Assembly: GCA_015060065.1 (NCBI GenBank)
Contig: SUZF01000006.1
Coordinates: 30,207-94,206, forward strand
Direction of reading: 5' to 3'
DNA: 64,000 nucleotides
Origin: Rikenellaceae bacterium
Lineage (GTDB): Bacteria > Bacteroidota > Bacteroidia > Bacteroidales > Rikenellaceae
The translations under genes were made by a program, and so were the position numbers. Under the pieces are notes generated by a model that searched no databases, was not told the DNA's origin, and was given only the letters and a program-made list of their open reading frames with translations. Below, piece after piece: positions 51,259 to 59,247 of the stretch. Numbering within the stretch: position 1 is the stretch's first letter; the number at the start of each line of letters is the position of its first letter.

Positions 51259-53169
51259 ATGAAAAAATTCAGACTTTTGCTGATGATGTTGTTGGCTGCT
51301 GCTGTATCGTTCACAGCCTGCAACAATGGCGGTGAGGAAGTTACTCCCACCGATCCGAATGATCCTACCGTTGTCGTAACTCTTGACGAGGAGGAACTCT
51401 ATCCCGACGCATTTATGGCGAAGGTGGTTACCACCAATGCCGAGAAGGCTGCTTGGACGGTTGTTGCTCACGATGAGCCTGTTGTTGTTGCCAATGTTTT
51501 GGCAGAGGGTGTTCAGATTCCCGCAGGCGAACTTAACAATGCCGAGGTTCCCGCATTGGTTCTCGCCGAGGATTTGACGCCCGCTACTGCTTATGACCTC
51601 TACGTTGCTGTTGAGGGTAATGGCAAGCAGGTATTGAGCGCACCTCTCTGCGTTACCACTGCCGAGGCAGAGGCTCTTGGCTCGGTTGTCGAGTTCTATG
51701 TTGATAACTCTATGGGCGGAGGTAACGTAACCGTTGGAGGTATGTCGATGATGGATTATGGCAGTAAACCCGGTCAATACATCATGATCGATGCCTATGG
51801 AGAAGATGGTGAGACCCTTGAATATTCTGCCAAGTTGATAATGTTTGACTATGATTATGCGGACTTTGGATGCACGAGTTATTCGTATCTGACTGGTCAC
51901 CACTATCCCGTTGTTGCAGGAAGCCTTGATATGGGTCCGCTCCCGACTACAAGTGCATTGATGGCAGATCCGGGTTATACCAACTTTACCGTTAAGGGCA
52001 AGACTTATTTCCCCGTAGTTCCCACAGCCGAGGCTGATGCAGAGGGTAATCCTTACGGCGTTACCGTGACAACCATGGTTCCTTATGGTCAGGATTTGAA
52101 TATGCTCGAATTCAACCTGCCGGTTATCGATGAAGATAATAACGAGTATGTTCTCGTTGGTTCATATATAGGTCCTGTGGGCTATCAGTTGTCGAAACCG
52201 AAATATCCGTTTGACCTCGAAGAGTGGGGCTATACCGAGTACGTGGCAACACAGGAGGGTAGCATCATCACTCTTACATGCGATACTTACCAGGGTAAGT
52301 TTGAGATGGCATTCGATATCTCGCACAATGATAACGTATTTGCAGCCGAGGCTGATGCAGAGCAAGGTGTTACTTATATTGCCGGCGAGGATTGCAACTG
52401 GTCTGGTTACTACTTTATACCCGGATTGGACGAGGCTACTTATTACTTCAATGAGGGTAGCCGTATTGCACTGTTCAAGACCGAGACAGAAGGTGAGTAT
52501 CGTATCTCTGTGGGTCGTACCTTGGAGGGTACTGGCTCTTCTTGGACTATGTCGTCAGAGTCTTCGTCCTATGATTATGAGGTGCCTCTTGGTGACTACA
52601 CTATCAAAGTAACCGGACTGGGGGGGGGCTCTGATACTCCCGCAACAGAGGCTTACTCGCTTATCAGCACCGTAGAGAATCTTACCGCAGGTACCTATTA
52701 TATGGCTGCGTATGCGGCTGCTAAGAACGACGGAACTTCGTTGGAGCCTTATGTATATCAAGTGTTTAGTGGCAATGCTGGTACTAGTAGCGGTAAAACA
52801 GATCTTTATACTTCGGGCTATGAGTATGCTAATGGCGATTTGACTCTTGACCCTTCTAGCTCCAACTATCCCGCAGTCGATGTGGTGCTCGAAGCAGTTG
52901 AAGGTCAGGCTAACCAATACTATGTGAAGAATACCAAAGATAACAAATATCTTGCATCGTCTTCGACTGCTAATCGACAGTTGGCATTGCAAGACGAGCC
53001 GTTTGCTTGGACCGTATCTAACCACGCTAATGGAGGTGTAGCTTTGGTAGGCGGAGGCGTAATGTGCGGATCTGCAAGCGCTTCTTCAAAGTTTATTCGT
53101 TCATATGTAAATGATGAGAATAATGTTGCTAATGTTAAGTTCGGTCTGTACTTCTTCAAGAAGAACTAA
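51259..53169 (+). CDS. Hypothetical surface lipoprotein with internal G9 tract
   Basis: 636 residues, lipobox SFTAC followed by an acidic linker (NNGGEEVTPTDPNDP). An N-terminal Ig/fibronectin-like segment (about 35-135, LTPATAYDLYVAVEGNGKQVLSAPLCVTT) leads into a beta-rich region with internal repeats EADAEGNPYGVT / EADAEQGVTYIA. Residues about 455-457 are GGG encoded by nine consecutive G (52620-52628). They separate it from a C-terminal domain (AYSLISTVENLTAGTYYMAAY...YLASSSTANRQLAL) that resembles sugar/ligand-binding modules of Bacteroidetes lipoproteins. I recognise no enzyme. A one-base slip in the G tract would remove the C-terminal domain. Confidence 0.7.
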   Translation: MKKFRLLLMMLLAAAVSFTACNNGGEEVTPTDPNDPTVVVTLDEEELYPDAFMAKVVTTNAEKAAWTVVAHDEPVVVANVLAEGVQIPAGELNNAEVPALVLAEDLTPATAYDLYVAVEGNGKQVLSAPLCVTTAEAEALGSVVEFYVDNSMGGGNVTVGGMSMMDYGSKPGQYIMIDAYGEDGETLEYSAKLIMFDYDYADFGCTSYSYLTGHHYPVVAGSLDMGPLPTTSALMADPGYTNFTVKGKTYFPVVPTAEADAEGNPYGVTVTTMVPYGQDLNMLEFNLPVIDEDNNEYVLVGSYIGPVGYQLSKPKYPFDLEEWGYTEYVATQEGSIITLTCDTYQGKFEMAFDISHNDNVFAAEADAEQGVTYIAGEDCNWSGYYFIPGLDEATYYFNEGSRIALFKTETEGEYRISVGRTLEGTGSSWTMSSESSSYDYEVPLGDYTIKVTGLGGGSDTPATEAYSLISTVENLTAGTYYMAAYAAAKNDGTSLEPYVYQVFSGNAGTSSGKTDLYTSGYEYANGDLTLDPSSSNYPAVDVVLEAVEGQANQYYVKNTKDNKYLASSSTANRQLALQDEPFAWTVSNHANGGVALVGGGVMCGSASASSKFIRSYVNDENNVANVKFGLYFFKKN

Positions 53170-53194
53170 TCGAATCTTGATTTAGCGATTTTTT

Positions 53195-53226
53195 GGCGCA
53201 GACTTTTCGGTCTGCGCCTTTTTTTT
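53195..53226 (+). terminator. Rho-independent terminator of the G9-tract lipoprotein
   Basis: GGCGCAGAC-ttttcg-GTCTGCGCC then eight T residues, 26 nt after the stop. Confidence 0.95.
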
Positions 53227-53370
53227 GGCAGATGGGTTGGATGGGTTGGATGGAGATTGTGGGGGCGCGGTCTGCGACCGCTTATGGGAAGAGTGGGGAG
53301 CGCGACCAAGGTCGCTTATGGGGATTTTTTTGAGCATAGTCATTCTCCCCAATATTCCTAGCGTCCCCGG
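53227..53370. repeat. Hairpin-repeat locus B
   Basis: Two plus-facing modules of the locus A family: 53261-53288 (stem GCGGTC, loop TGC) and 53295-53323 (stem GCGACC, loop AA). They are preceded by GATGGGTTG tandem units and followed by a GTCATTCTCCCCAAT stretch matching locus C. It sits between the terminator of the lipoprotein gene and the 3' end of the four-helix-bundle gene. Confidence 0.8.
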
Positions 53371-53378
53371 TCTAAAAA

Positions 53379-53927
53379 CTAATGCTTATTGCGAAAATCA
53401 AGGCGTGCCTTGGTAAGACTCTCACGAAAACCGCCATTCTTGACGAAGATATTATACTGATATTGGATATATCGAGAAAGCAACATATCTGCTTGATGTA
53501 TCAATACAATCGCCATATTGGATATTACCTCGTCACTACGGCTCTGCGCAAGGGCAAGGAAATATTCACTATCATCGTGTTCCCGACCAAGTTTGCGCAT
53601 TGCTTTAACCTCGGCAGAGTCATTTGCCCACATCCGCAAATTGCGCACTCGCAGATAGTCTTCGTAATCAGCCAGTAACTCGTGTAAACTCGCTCGTGCC
53701 ACATTCAATAGTTTTAGAAGCGTTTCGGAAGAGGTTGCGGCAGCTTCGGTTGCCTCGATGATATTCTGCTTACCCGACCGTGCGGCTTGTACCATTTGGT
53801 CTATGGTACGGTCACCGCGTTTGAGATATTTCTCACAAAAATAGTATGTAATGTCGTAGATTATCTCGGCCTTGCGATAAGCAATCAATGAGCGATAACC
53901 ACCGGTGTATGAAACCAAATCTTTCAT
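53379..53927 (-). CDS. Four-helix-bundle (S23/IVP-like) protein between hairpin-repeat loci
   Basis: ATG 53927 is chosen because a promoter ends a few bases upstream; the ORF-track start lies before the -7 box. 182 residues, all helical, with MKDLVSYTGGYRSLIAYRKAEIIYDITYYFCEKYL and IDQMVQAARSGKQNIIEATEAA. This matches the four-helix-bundle family found in 23S rRNA intervening sequences and related to the Avd accessory protein of diversity-generating retroelements, in its longer 'suffix domain' form. Such proteins are thought to bind nucleic acid. Repeat loci of the same family lie 9 nt beyond its 3' end and about 40 nt beyond its 5' end, so gene and repeats may be one element. Confidence 0.85.
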   Translation of the reverse strand: MKDLVSYTGGYRSLIAYRKAEIIYDITYYFCEKYLKRGDRTIDQMVQAARSGKQNIIEATEAAATSSETLLKLLNVARASLHELLADYEDYLRVRNLRMWANDSAEVKAMRKLGREHDDSEYFLALAQSRSDEVISNMAIVLIHQADMLLSRYIQYQYNIFVKNGGFRESLTKARLDFRNKH

Positions 53928-53932
53928 ATTAG

Positions 53933-53963
53933 CAAATTTAGCACAAAATTTCTCATTACACAA
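53933..53963 (-). promoter_or_regulatory. Promoter of the four-helix-bundle gene
   Basis: On the minus strand TTG (53961-53963), 20 nt, TAAATTTG (53933-53940), 5 nt from the ATG; a nearly leaderless transcript. Confidence 0.65.
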
Positions 53964-53965
53964 CT

Positions 53966-54235
53966 TTGGGAGAAGTTTTTTGGGTGAATTTTATGGGTTT
54001 TGGGGAGAATGGGGAGAATGGGGGCGCAATCAGAGATTGCTTATGGGGGATATGGGGAGCGCTCCCTGTGGGAGCTTATGGGGATTTTGTTAAAAATGGT
54101 CATTTTCCCCAATGTCCCCAATGTCCCCAGTCTCCCCAGTTTCCCCAGTTTCCCCAGTCTTCCCCATAAGCGGTCGCAGACCGCGTCCCCACTATCCCCA
54201 TTCTCCCCACTATCCCCATTCTCCCTAACCGCCAC
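53966..54235. repeat. Hairpin-repeat locus C
   Basis: Two plus-facing modules, 54020-54049 (stem GCAATC, loop AGA) and 54054-54083 (stem GCTCCC, loop TGT), and one minus-facing module, 54162-54190 (stem GCGGTC). About 60 nt of nonamer-like TCCCCAATG/TCCCCAGTT array separates them. The linker between the first two modules is identical to that between two modules of locus A, although the hairpins differ. No gene is supported in 53928-54296. Confidence 0.85.
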
Positions 54236-54296
54236 CTGCCCACAAAAAAAAGGAGTCTTCTTGCGAAAACTCCTTCGATTTTGAATGTTGGAGGTT

Positions 54297-55043
54297 TTAG
54301 CAGTTCATACCGCCACAGCAGTTGATGACCTGACCACTCACATACGATGCAAGGTCGCTGGCGAGGAATAATGCCACCTTGGCAACCTCCTCTGTTGTGC
54401 CACCGCGACGCAACGGAATCTTCGTATTCCACTCCTCGCGCACGCTTTCGGGGAGTTTGTCCGTCATCTCGGTAATGATAAAGCCCGGAGCGATGCAGTT
54501 GGCACGGATGCCGCGTGAGCCCATCTCCTTGGCGATAGATTTTGCCAGACCAATCATGCCGGCCTTCGATGCCGAGTAGTTGCACTGACCTGCATTGCCA
54601 CTCACGCCAACAACCGACGATATGTTGATAATCGAGCCTCCGCGCTGACGTGCCATTGAGGGTACGCAGGCGTGGATAAAGTTGAATGCCGATTTGAGAT
54701 TGACGGTAAGCACCGCATCCCACTGCTCCTCGCTCATACGCATCATAAGACCATCCTTCGTGATACCGGCATTATTGACCAGTACGTCAATCTTGCCGAA
54801 GTCAGCCAAAATCTGCTCAACAACAGCGTGTGTCTGCGCAAAATCGGCAGCATTGGATGCGTAGCCTTTGCACTTAACACCGAGTGCTGCAATCTCTGCC
54901 TCGGTGGTCTCCATAACCTCATTGCGATTCAAATCCGTGAAAGCGATGTCGGCTCCATTCTTTGCCAATTCGAGGGCAATGGCCTTGCCTATACCTCGTG
55001 CCGCACCCGTTACGAGTGCAACCTTATTTTCCAAAAGTTTCAT
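54297..55043 (-). CDS. fabG: 3-oxoacyl-[ACP] reductase FabG
   Basis: 248 residues. TGAARGIGKAIA (cofactor loop), NNAGITKDGLMMRM, ISSVVGVSGNAGQCNYSASKAG (Ser, Tyr, Lys triad) and the C-terminal VSGQVINCCGGMNC match FabG, where the usual ending is VDGGM. It reduces 3-ketoacyl-ACP with NADPH in type II fatty acid synthesis. A TATCTTTG -7 box at 55068-55075 lies 24 nt upstream. Divergent from the LytTR regulator. Confidence 0.95.
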   Translation of the reverse strand: MKLLENKVALVTGAARGIGKAIALELAKNGADIAFTDLNRNEVMETTEAEIAALGVKCKGYASNAADFAQTHAVVEQILADFGKIDVLVNNAGITKDGLMMRMSEEQWDAVLTVNLKSAFNFIHACVPSMARQRGGSIINISSVVGVSGNAGQCNYSASKAGMIGLAKSIAKEMGSRGIRANCIAPGFIITEMTDKLPESVREEWNTKIPLRRGGTTEEVAKVALFLASDLASYVSGQVINCCGGMNC

Positions 55044-55067
55044 ACTGATAGTTGTTATTTAACAGCC

Positions 55068-55104
55068 CAAAGATAAAAAAATTCATTGAAAGTATGTATA
55101 TTTG
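55068..55104. promoter_or_regulatory. Divergent -7 boxes, fabG (minus) and LytTR gene (plus)
   Basis: TATCTTTG on the minus strand (55068-55075) and TATATTTG on the plus strand (55097-55104), 21 bp apart. Confidence 0.55.
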
Positions 55105-55126
55105 CAACCTGAAATTTATCGAAACA

Positions 55127-56104
55127 ATGGGTAAAGAAGTCTCAAAATACCTTTTTCGTTTGGACTTTATGGTCTCGTCGGTACTGTTTATTGCCGTCTT
55201 CTCCATATTGTTTATGGCGATTTATACCCCTTTTTCGATGGCGGCTTGGTTTGATGTGACCGAAGAGCATTCGATGATTGTTACCATCGCTTTCTATATT
55301 GTTGCGGTTGCGACTATGCTAATCAGTAAAATTGCTATGCGTTGGATGCAGCGCAAAGTATGTATATCAACACCCATATATCTATTATGGTTGCTGGTCG
55401 AGGCAGTTGTGATTGCGTGGCTCTATATCGGTTTTACGCGCGTGATTATGCCGGAGACGATATGTACTCCTGAATATACACTGCGTGTATTCTGTTGTGT
55501 GGTGGCGATTCTTGCCATACCTTATACAATAGTGTCACTATATGCCGCCTATCGCTCACAGAAGGAGGAGAATGAGATTATCCGCTACCGCGAGCGACTG
55601 CTCGGTAGTAATGAAACGTCATCGAATCTAATAAACCTCTCGGATGAGAATGGGGTAGTGAAACTTACCATCGATATCGATTCGCTCTACTATATGGAGT
55701 CGCAGGATAACTATGTTAAGATTTACTACGAGAACGACGGCTCACTTCATAGTTATATGTTGCGCAGTCGCACCAAGAGTATCGAGACCTCGCTGGCAAA
55801 TACCACAATGTTGCGTTGCCATCGCTCGTATATTATCAATACAGCGAAGATTAACATCGTGCGTAACGACAAGTCCAATCCGGTTGTTATTCTAAAACAC
55901 CCCGATATCAAGCCAATTCCCGTATCGAAGAGTTACTACGACCGCCTCATTTCGCTGGTGAATGCTTCGCAACCGGGTGATGCAGGTATTGAGGCTGTCG
56001 CCGAGCAGATGTCTGCAGAAAAGGGTCGTGATGCCGTGTCGATGAGCAATGAATTGCTCGATGATTTGAAAGCGTTGATAAATAAGTATTTCAAGCAGAA
56101 ATAG
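55127..56104 (+). CDS. Membrane-anchored LytTR-domain transcriptional regulator
   Basis: ATG 55127 lies just after a TATATTTG promoter box; the ORF-track start is upstream of it. 325 residues: four transmembrane helices (VLFIAVFSILFMAIY, IVTIAFYIVAVATMLI, LLWLLVEAVVIAWLYI, FCCVVAILAIPYTIVSLY), a short coiled linker, then a LytTR DNA-binding domain (about 175-275: IDIDSLYYMESQDNYVKIYY, MLRCHRSYIINTAKI). There is no response-regulator receiver domain, so it probably senses a membrane signal directly. It faces the steroid-reductase operon across a shared terminator. Confidence 0.93.
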   Translation: MGKEVSKYLFRLDFMVSSVLFIAVFSILFMAIYTPFSMAAWFDVTEEHSMIVTIAFYIVAVATMLISKIAMRWMQRKVCISTPIYLLWLLVEAVVIAWLYIGFTRVIMPETICTPEYTLRVFCCVVAILAIPYTIVSLYAAYRSQKEENEIIRYRERLLGSNETSSNLINLSDENGVVKLTIDIDSLYYMESQDNYVKIYYENDGSLHSYMLRSRTKSIETSLANTTMLRCHRSYIINTAKINIVRNDKSNPVVILKHPDIKPIPVSKSYYDRLISLVNASQPGDAGIEAVAEQMSAEKGRDAVSMSNELLDDLKALINKYFKQK

Positions 56105-56131
56105 GTGCGAAAACCGCATCTGGAATACAAT

Positions 56132-56165
56132 AAGGGGCTGTCCTGATAATCTCGGACAGCCCCTT
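56132..56165. terminator. Bidirectional terminator, LytTR/SDR
   Basis: Perfect 12-bp stem AAGGGGCTGTCC/GGACAGCCCCTT, 10-nt loop, between convergent genes. Confidence 0.85.
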
Positions 56166-56191
56166 GTTTTGGGTTGAGTGTGTCGTGACTT

Positions 56192-56998
56192 TTACTTCTG
56201 CCACTTGGCGGTGAAGCCTCGCAACCAATTCATCGCAAATCTCGGTAGCAGTAAGCAGAAGGGGATAAATAACCGCATCCACCAGTCGGGAACGATGCAC
56301 TTGCGCTTGCGCCACAATGAGTTCAGACCTCTGCGAGCGCAGAACTTCGGAGTCGAGAGGGCGTGTAATTTTAAGCCAATGCCCTGCCAATGCTTTGTCA
56401 GACCATAGAGGTCGGTTGCAATACCTCCCGGACAGACTGCCGTGACATAGACCTTCTTGTCGCGCATCTCTTTGGCATAGGCAACCGAGAAACTCTTCAA
56501 ATACGCCTTGCTTGCGCTGTAAAGCGACAGACCGGGGAAGGGCATCCAAATCGAGAATGACGACATATTGAGAATATAACCTCCGCCACGCTCCGCCATA
56601 TCATTTCCATAGAGTTGGCAGAGTAGGGTATTGGTTACGTCGTGCAATGTAATCGTTCGCTTGATTCGCTCGGCAGGGGTGTTGGCGATATCGCAGAACG
56701 AGAACATGCCCGCGTTGTTAATCAATACATCGACCTTCATTCCCTCCTGCTCCGTCCATGCGAACAACTCCTCGGCAGCGGTCATCGTTGCCAAGTCCTT
56801 AACATGAACAACGACCTCCACGCCATACCTTTCGCGCAACTCCGCAGCCAATTCTTCGAGTAAAGATTCCGTGCGGCAGACAACGATAAGGTTGTAGCCC
56901 AACGCTGCAAGTTGCTCGGCATACTGACGACCAATGCCGGTCGAGGCACCCGTTACGAGCGCGCGTTTCGAACCCTTTAAGACCTCTCCTCTTCGCAT
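56192..56998 (-). CDS. SDR, probable 3-hydroxysteroid dehydrogenase of a bile-acid operon
   Basis: 268 residues. TGASTGIGRQYAEQLA cofactor loop, NNAGMFSFCD, NMSSFSIWMPFPGLSLYSASKAYLKSF (Ser, Tyr, Lys) and a hydrophobic C-terminal tail (WWMRLFIPFCLLLPRFAMNWL) suggesting membrane attachment. It starts 2 nt after the OYE-type gene. In gut Bacteroidetes a 5-alpha-reductase, an OYE-type 5-beta-reductase and a 3-hydroxysteroid dehydrogenase together convert 3-oxo-delta4 bile acids to isoallo-forms. This order suggests the HSDH role; stereochemistry is not readable. Confidence 0.85.
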   Translation of the reverse strand: MRRGEVLKGSKRALVTGASTGIGRQYAEQLAALGYNLIVVCRTESLLEELAAELRERYGVEVVVHVKDLATMTAAEELFAWTEQEGMKVDVLINNAGMFSFCDIANTPAERIKRTITLHDVTNTLLCQLYGNDMAERGGGYILNMSSFSIWMPFPGLSLYSASKAYLKSFSVAYAKEMRDKKVYVTAVCPGGIATDLYGLTKHWQGIGLKLHALSTPKFCARRGLNSLWRKRKCIVPDWWMRLFIPFCLLLPRFAMNWLRGFTAKWQK

Positions 56999-57000
56999 TG

Positions 57001-58242
57001 TTATTCAATTTTGGCAAGTTCCTTCCAAACCTTGTCTGGAATAGGCTCTTTGCAGTTATGGCAACACTGCATATCCTTCGAATACATACGGGCAATGCAG
57101 TAGTCGCGGTGGTCGCAACCGGAGCGGGTCGTGATGTCACCCTCCTTCATCTTATTGACAAAGGCGGGGTCGTTGATAAGGCAACGAGCCATCTGTACCA
57201 TCTCGAAACCTGCATCCAGTACCTTCTCGATGCCTTCGCGCGATACGATACCACCTACATAGACGAGCGGACCCGACAGGGCCTCGCGGAACTTCTTGGC
57301 ATTTTCGAGGAAGAAGCACTCCTCGAACTTGTAGTCCGTAATCATCCACTTTCCGAACAAATCGACTACAATCTTCTGCAACCACTCGTTCCAAGTCATG
57401 TAATAACTCATCGTCTTGGTCGGGATACGTCCGCGCATAACCGCCATCGGAGCGCGCGACACGAAACCAGACGAGAGAACAATACCATTTACCCCGAACT
57501 TCTCAATCTCCTTTGCAATCTCGATGCTTTCGGGAATCTGAATACCGCCCTTGAAACCATCCTCCATATTGTGCTTTACAAGTACAGCGGTGTTTGTCTT
57601 GGCAGCAGCCTCCATAACCTCCGTAAGGCACATCTTCATAAAGCGCATACGGTTTTCGAGTGAGCCGCCAAACTCGTCACGACGACGGTTTGTCCAAGGA
57701 GAGAGGAACTGTGAAATCAGATATCCGTGACCTGCATGAATCTCGACACTGTCGAAACCTGCCTCGTGTGCTGTCAGCACAGCCTTGCCGAAGTCCTTTG
57801 CAGTCTCGGCAATCTCCGCCTTTGACATGCGTCGGTGGAACGTGGGCGAGTAGAGGTTAAATCCATTCGATGCCGATACCGGAAAACTTCCTGCTGTGGA
57901 CCAGTGGGTCATATTTCCGCAGTGTCCGAGTTGGATACCTGCGGCAGCACCTTCGGCGTGAATGGCGTCGGTAATATCTTTGAGTTGTGGAACAATCTCG
58001 TCGCGCATCCAGAGTTGTGAGTTGAACGACACTCCGCTACGATTGATTGAGGCGTAGGCGAGAGTGGTCATTCCGACACCACCGCGAGCAACGCTGACGT
58101 GATAATCCTTCAATGCCTGTGTAGGTCCGAAATCCTTACCCATCGACTCGAATGCCGCCGAGCGAATCGTGCGGTTACGAAGAGTTACGGGACCCATTTG
58201 ATATGGGGTAAAAAGTTTCGATTCGTCAAGATTCTGTGCCAT
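57001..58242 (-). CDS. NADH:flavin oxidoreductase (Old Yellow Enzyme type), probable steroid 5-beta-reductase
   Basis: 413 residues. FMN TIM barrel: LFTPYQMGPVTLRNRTIRSA at the start, GIQLGHCGNMTH, VEIHAGHGYLISQFLSPWTNRR, FGGSLENRMRF (the OYE signature) and VQMARCLINDP. The C-terminus has a Cys-rich stretch, CDHRDYCIARM and CCHNCKEPIP. Such enzymes reduce conjugated double bonds, including the delta4 bond of 3-oxo steroids. Between an upstream 5-alpha-reductase homologue (39 nt gap) and a downstream SDR (2 nt gap). No fused 4Fe-4S/second flavin domain is present. Confidence 0.88.
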   Translation of the reverse strand: MAQNLDESKLFTPYQMGPVTLRNRTIRSAAFESMGKDFGPTQALKDYHVSVARGGVGMTTLAYASINRSGVSFNSQLWMRDEIVPQLKDITDAIHAEGAAAGIQLGHCGNMTHWSTAGSFPVSASNGFNLYSPTFHRRMSKAEIAETAKDFGKAVLTAHEAGFDSVEIHAGHGYLISQFLSPWTNRRRDEFGGSLENRMRFMKMCLTEVMEAAAKTNTAVLVKHNMEDGFKGGIQIPESIEIAKEIEKFGVNGIVLSSGFVSRAPMAVMRGRIPTKTMSYYMTWNEWLQKIVVDLFGKWMITDYKFEECFFLENAKKFREALSGPLVYVGGIVSREGIEKVLDAGFEMVQMARCLINDPAFVNKMKEGDITTRSGCDHRDYCIARMYSKDMQCCHNCKEPIPDKVWKELAKIE

Positions 58243-58281
58243 TGTGTGAAACTTTTGTGGGTTTTAGTTTACTTATGTAGT

Positions 58282-59064
58282 TTAGTAGATAAACGGAATT
58301 ATACGCTTGCGTTTGAGTGAGATAAACTCCTCGCCAAACTCCTTTTCGTAGCGGTTGTATAGCGAGCGGGCGCGAGGTGCAAGATTTGCAAATGTCCACC
58401 ATGCAAAGACAACTCCCGACCACGACCACGAGGCGATAGCAAAGCCGACCCACTCCATAAATTCACCGAAGTAGTTTGCTGACGAAACGTAACGGAACAT
58501 TCCGCCTTGGGGGATATAGTGTTTCGTGTCGCCCGGCTTACGCAAGTGACGGATGATGTAATCCGATTGCAGATTTACAAAGAATCCGAAGAGGAATACA
58601 GCCAAGCCGATGTAGAAATAGGGTTTCGAGAACCAATCGGCATAGTAGTTTTCGGGCGAAACATAGAAGAGCCAACCTCCCTGCATCAGTGCATTGAGTG
58701 TGTTGAAGGTCATGCCCATCAATACAATTCCAATCGGCATCTTCGAGTTGCCACGAATAAGCATCGGGAAGATAAATGAACGCTGAAAGTAATGGGTCTG
58801 GAAAATCAGCAACAACGCTAATAATACGGGGTTACAGACTCTATCCGAGCAGAGCCACAATGCCAGCATTGCGAAGAATACGGGCGACTCCATCAGTACC
58901 CAACCGACTCTGTTAGGCACGGGAAAACCATATTTCGGATTGAAAAGGTAGCCGTAGCCTGCCTCGAAGAAATATAGTGCAATGAAGACGAACAATGCCA
59001 TTGCCGCCATTACTATAAGAAAAATCGTAAAGTTGTTTTCAAGAAAAAGTGTAAAGTCACTCAT
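58282..59064 (-). CDS. Steroid 5-alpha-reductase family membrane protein
   Basis: ATG 59064 (MSDFTLFLENNF) is preferred over the ORF-track 59097, where the -7 box overlaps; 260 residues. Six or seven membrane helices. The C-terminal third carries the family signature: LRKPGDTKHYIPQGGMFRYV, SANYFGEFMEWVGFAIASWSW and ARSLYNRYEKEFGEEF, ending KRIIPFIY. That is the NADPH-binding domain of 3-oxo-5-alpha-steroid 4-dehydrogenases. First gene of the trio; a minus-strand TATCTTTG lies at 59095-59102. Confidence 0.92.
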   Translation of the reverse strand: MSDFTLFLENNFTIFLIVMAAMALFVFIALYFFEAGYGYLFNPKYGFPVPNRVGWVLMESPVFFAMLALWLCSDRVCNPVLLALLLIFQTHYFQRSFIFPMLIRGNSKMPIGIVLMGMTFNTLNALMQGGWLFYVSPENYYADWFSKPYFYIGLAVFLFGFFVNLQSDYIIRHLRKPGDTKHYIPQGGMFRYVSSANYFGEFMEWVGFAIASWSWSGVVFAWWTFANLAPRARSLYNRYEKEFGEEFISLKRKRIIPFIY

Positions 59065-59094
59065 AAGGTCAATTTTCTGGGTTAATAAACTTTG

Positions 59095-59102
59095 CAAAGA
59101 TA
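59095..59102 (-). promoter_or_regulatory. -7 box for the steroid-reductase operon
   Basis: TATCTTTG on the minus strand, 30 nt before the ATG at 59064; no good -33 match, consistent with an activated promoter. Confidence 0.5.
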
Positions 59103-59174
59103 TGTAAAATTTCGGTTAATACATAAAAGGTTTACTATAATTTTGATAGGGCGGACTTTTTAGGATGTGAAATA

Positions 59175-59205
59175 TTGCGATGTTGTCATAATTTTAGTAC
59201 ATTTG
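59175..59205 (+). promoter_or_regulatory. Promoter for GH20
   Basis: TTG (59175-59177), 20 nt, TACATTTG (59198-59205), 42 nt before the ATG. Confidence 0.7.
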
Positions 59206-59247
59206 TAGCATTGTTCAAATTATCGGATTTATTTAATTCAAAGCAGT

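Noticed and set aside
53225-53416. 63-aa ORF (MADGLDGLDGDCGG)
   Set aside because: Reads through the terminator and locus B hairpins; no coding features.
56192-56998. FabG assignment for this SDR
   Set aside because: The membrane-like tail and operon context differ from the clear FabG at 54297, so a steroid role is preferred.
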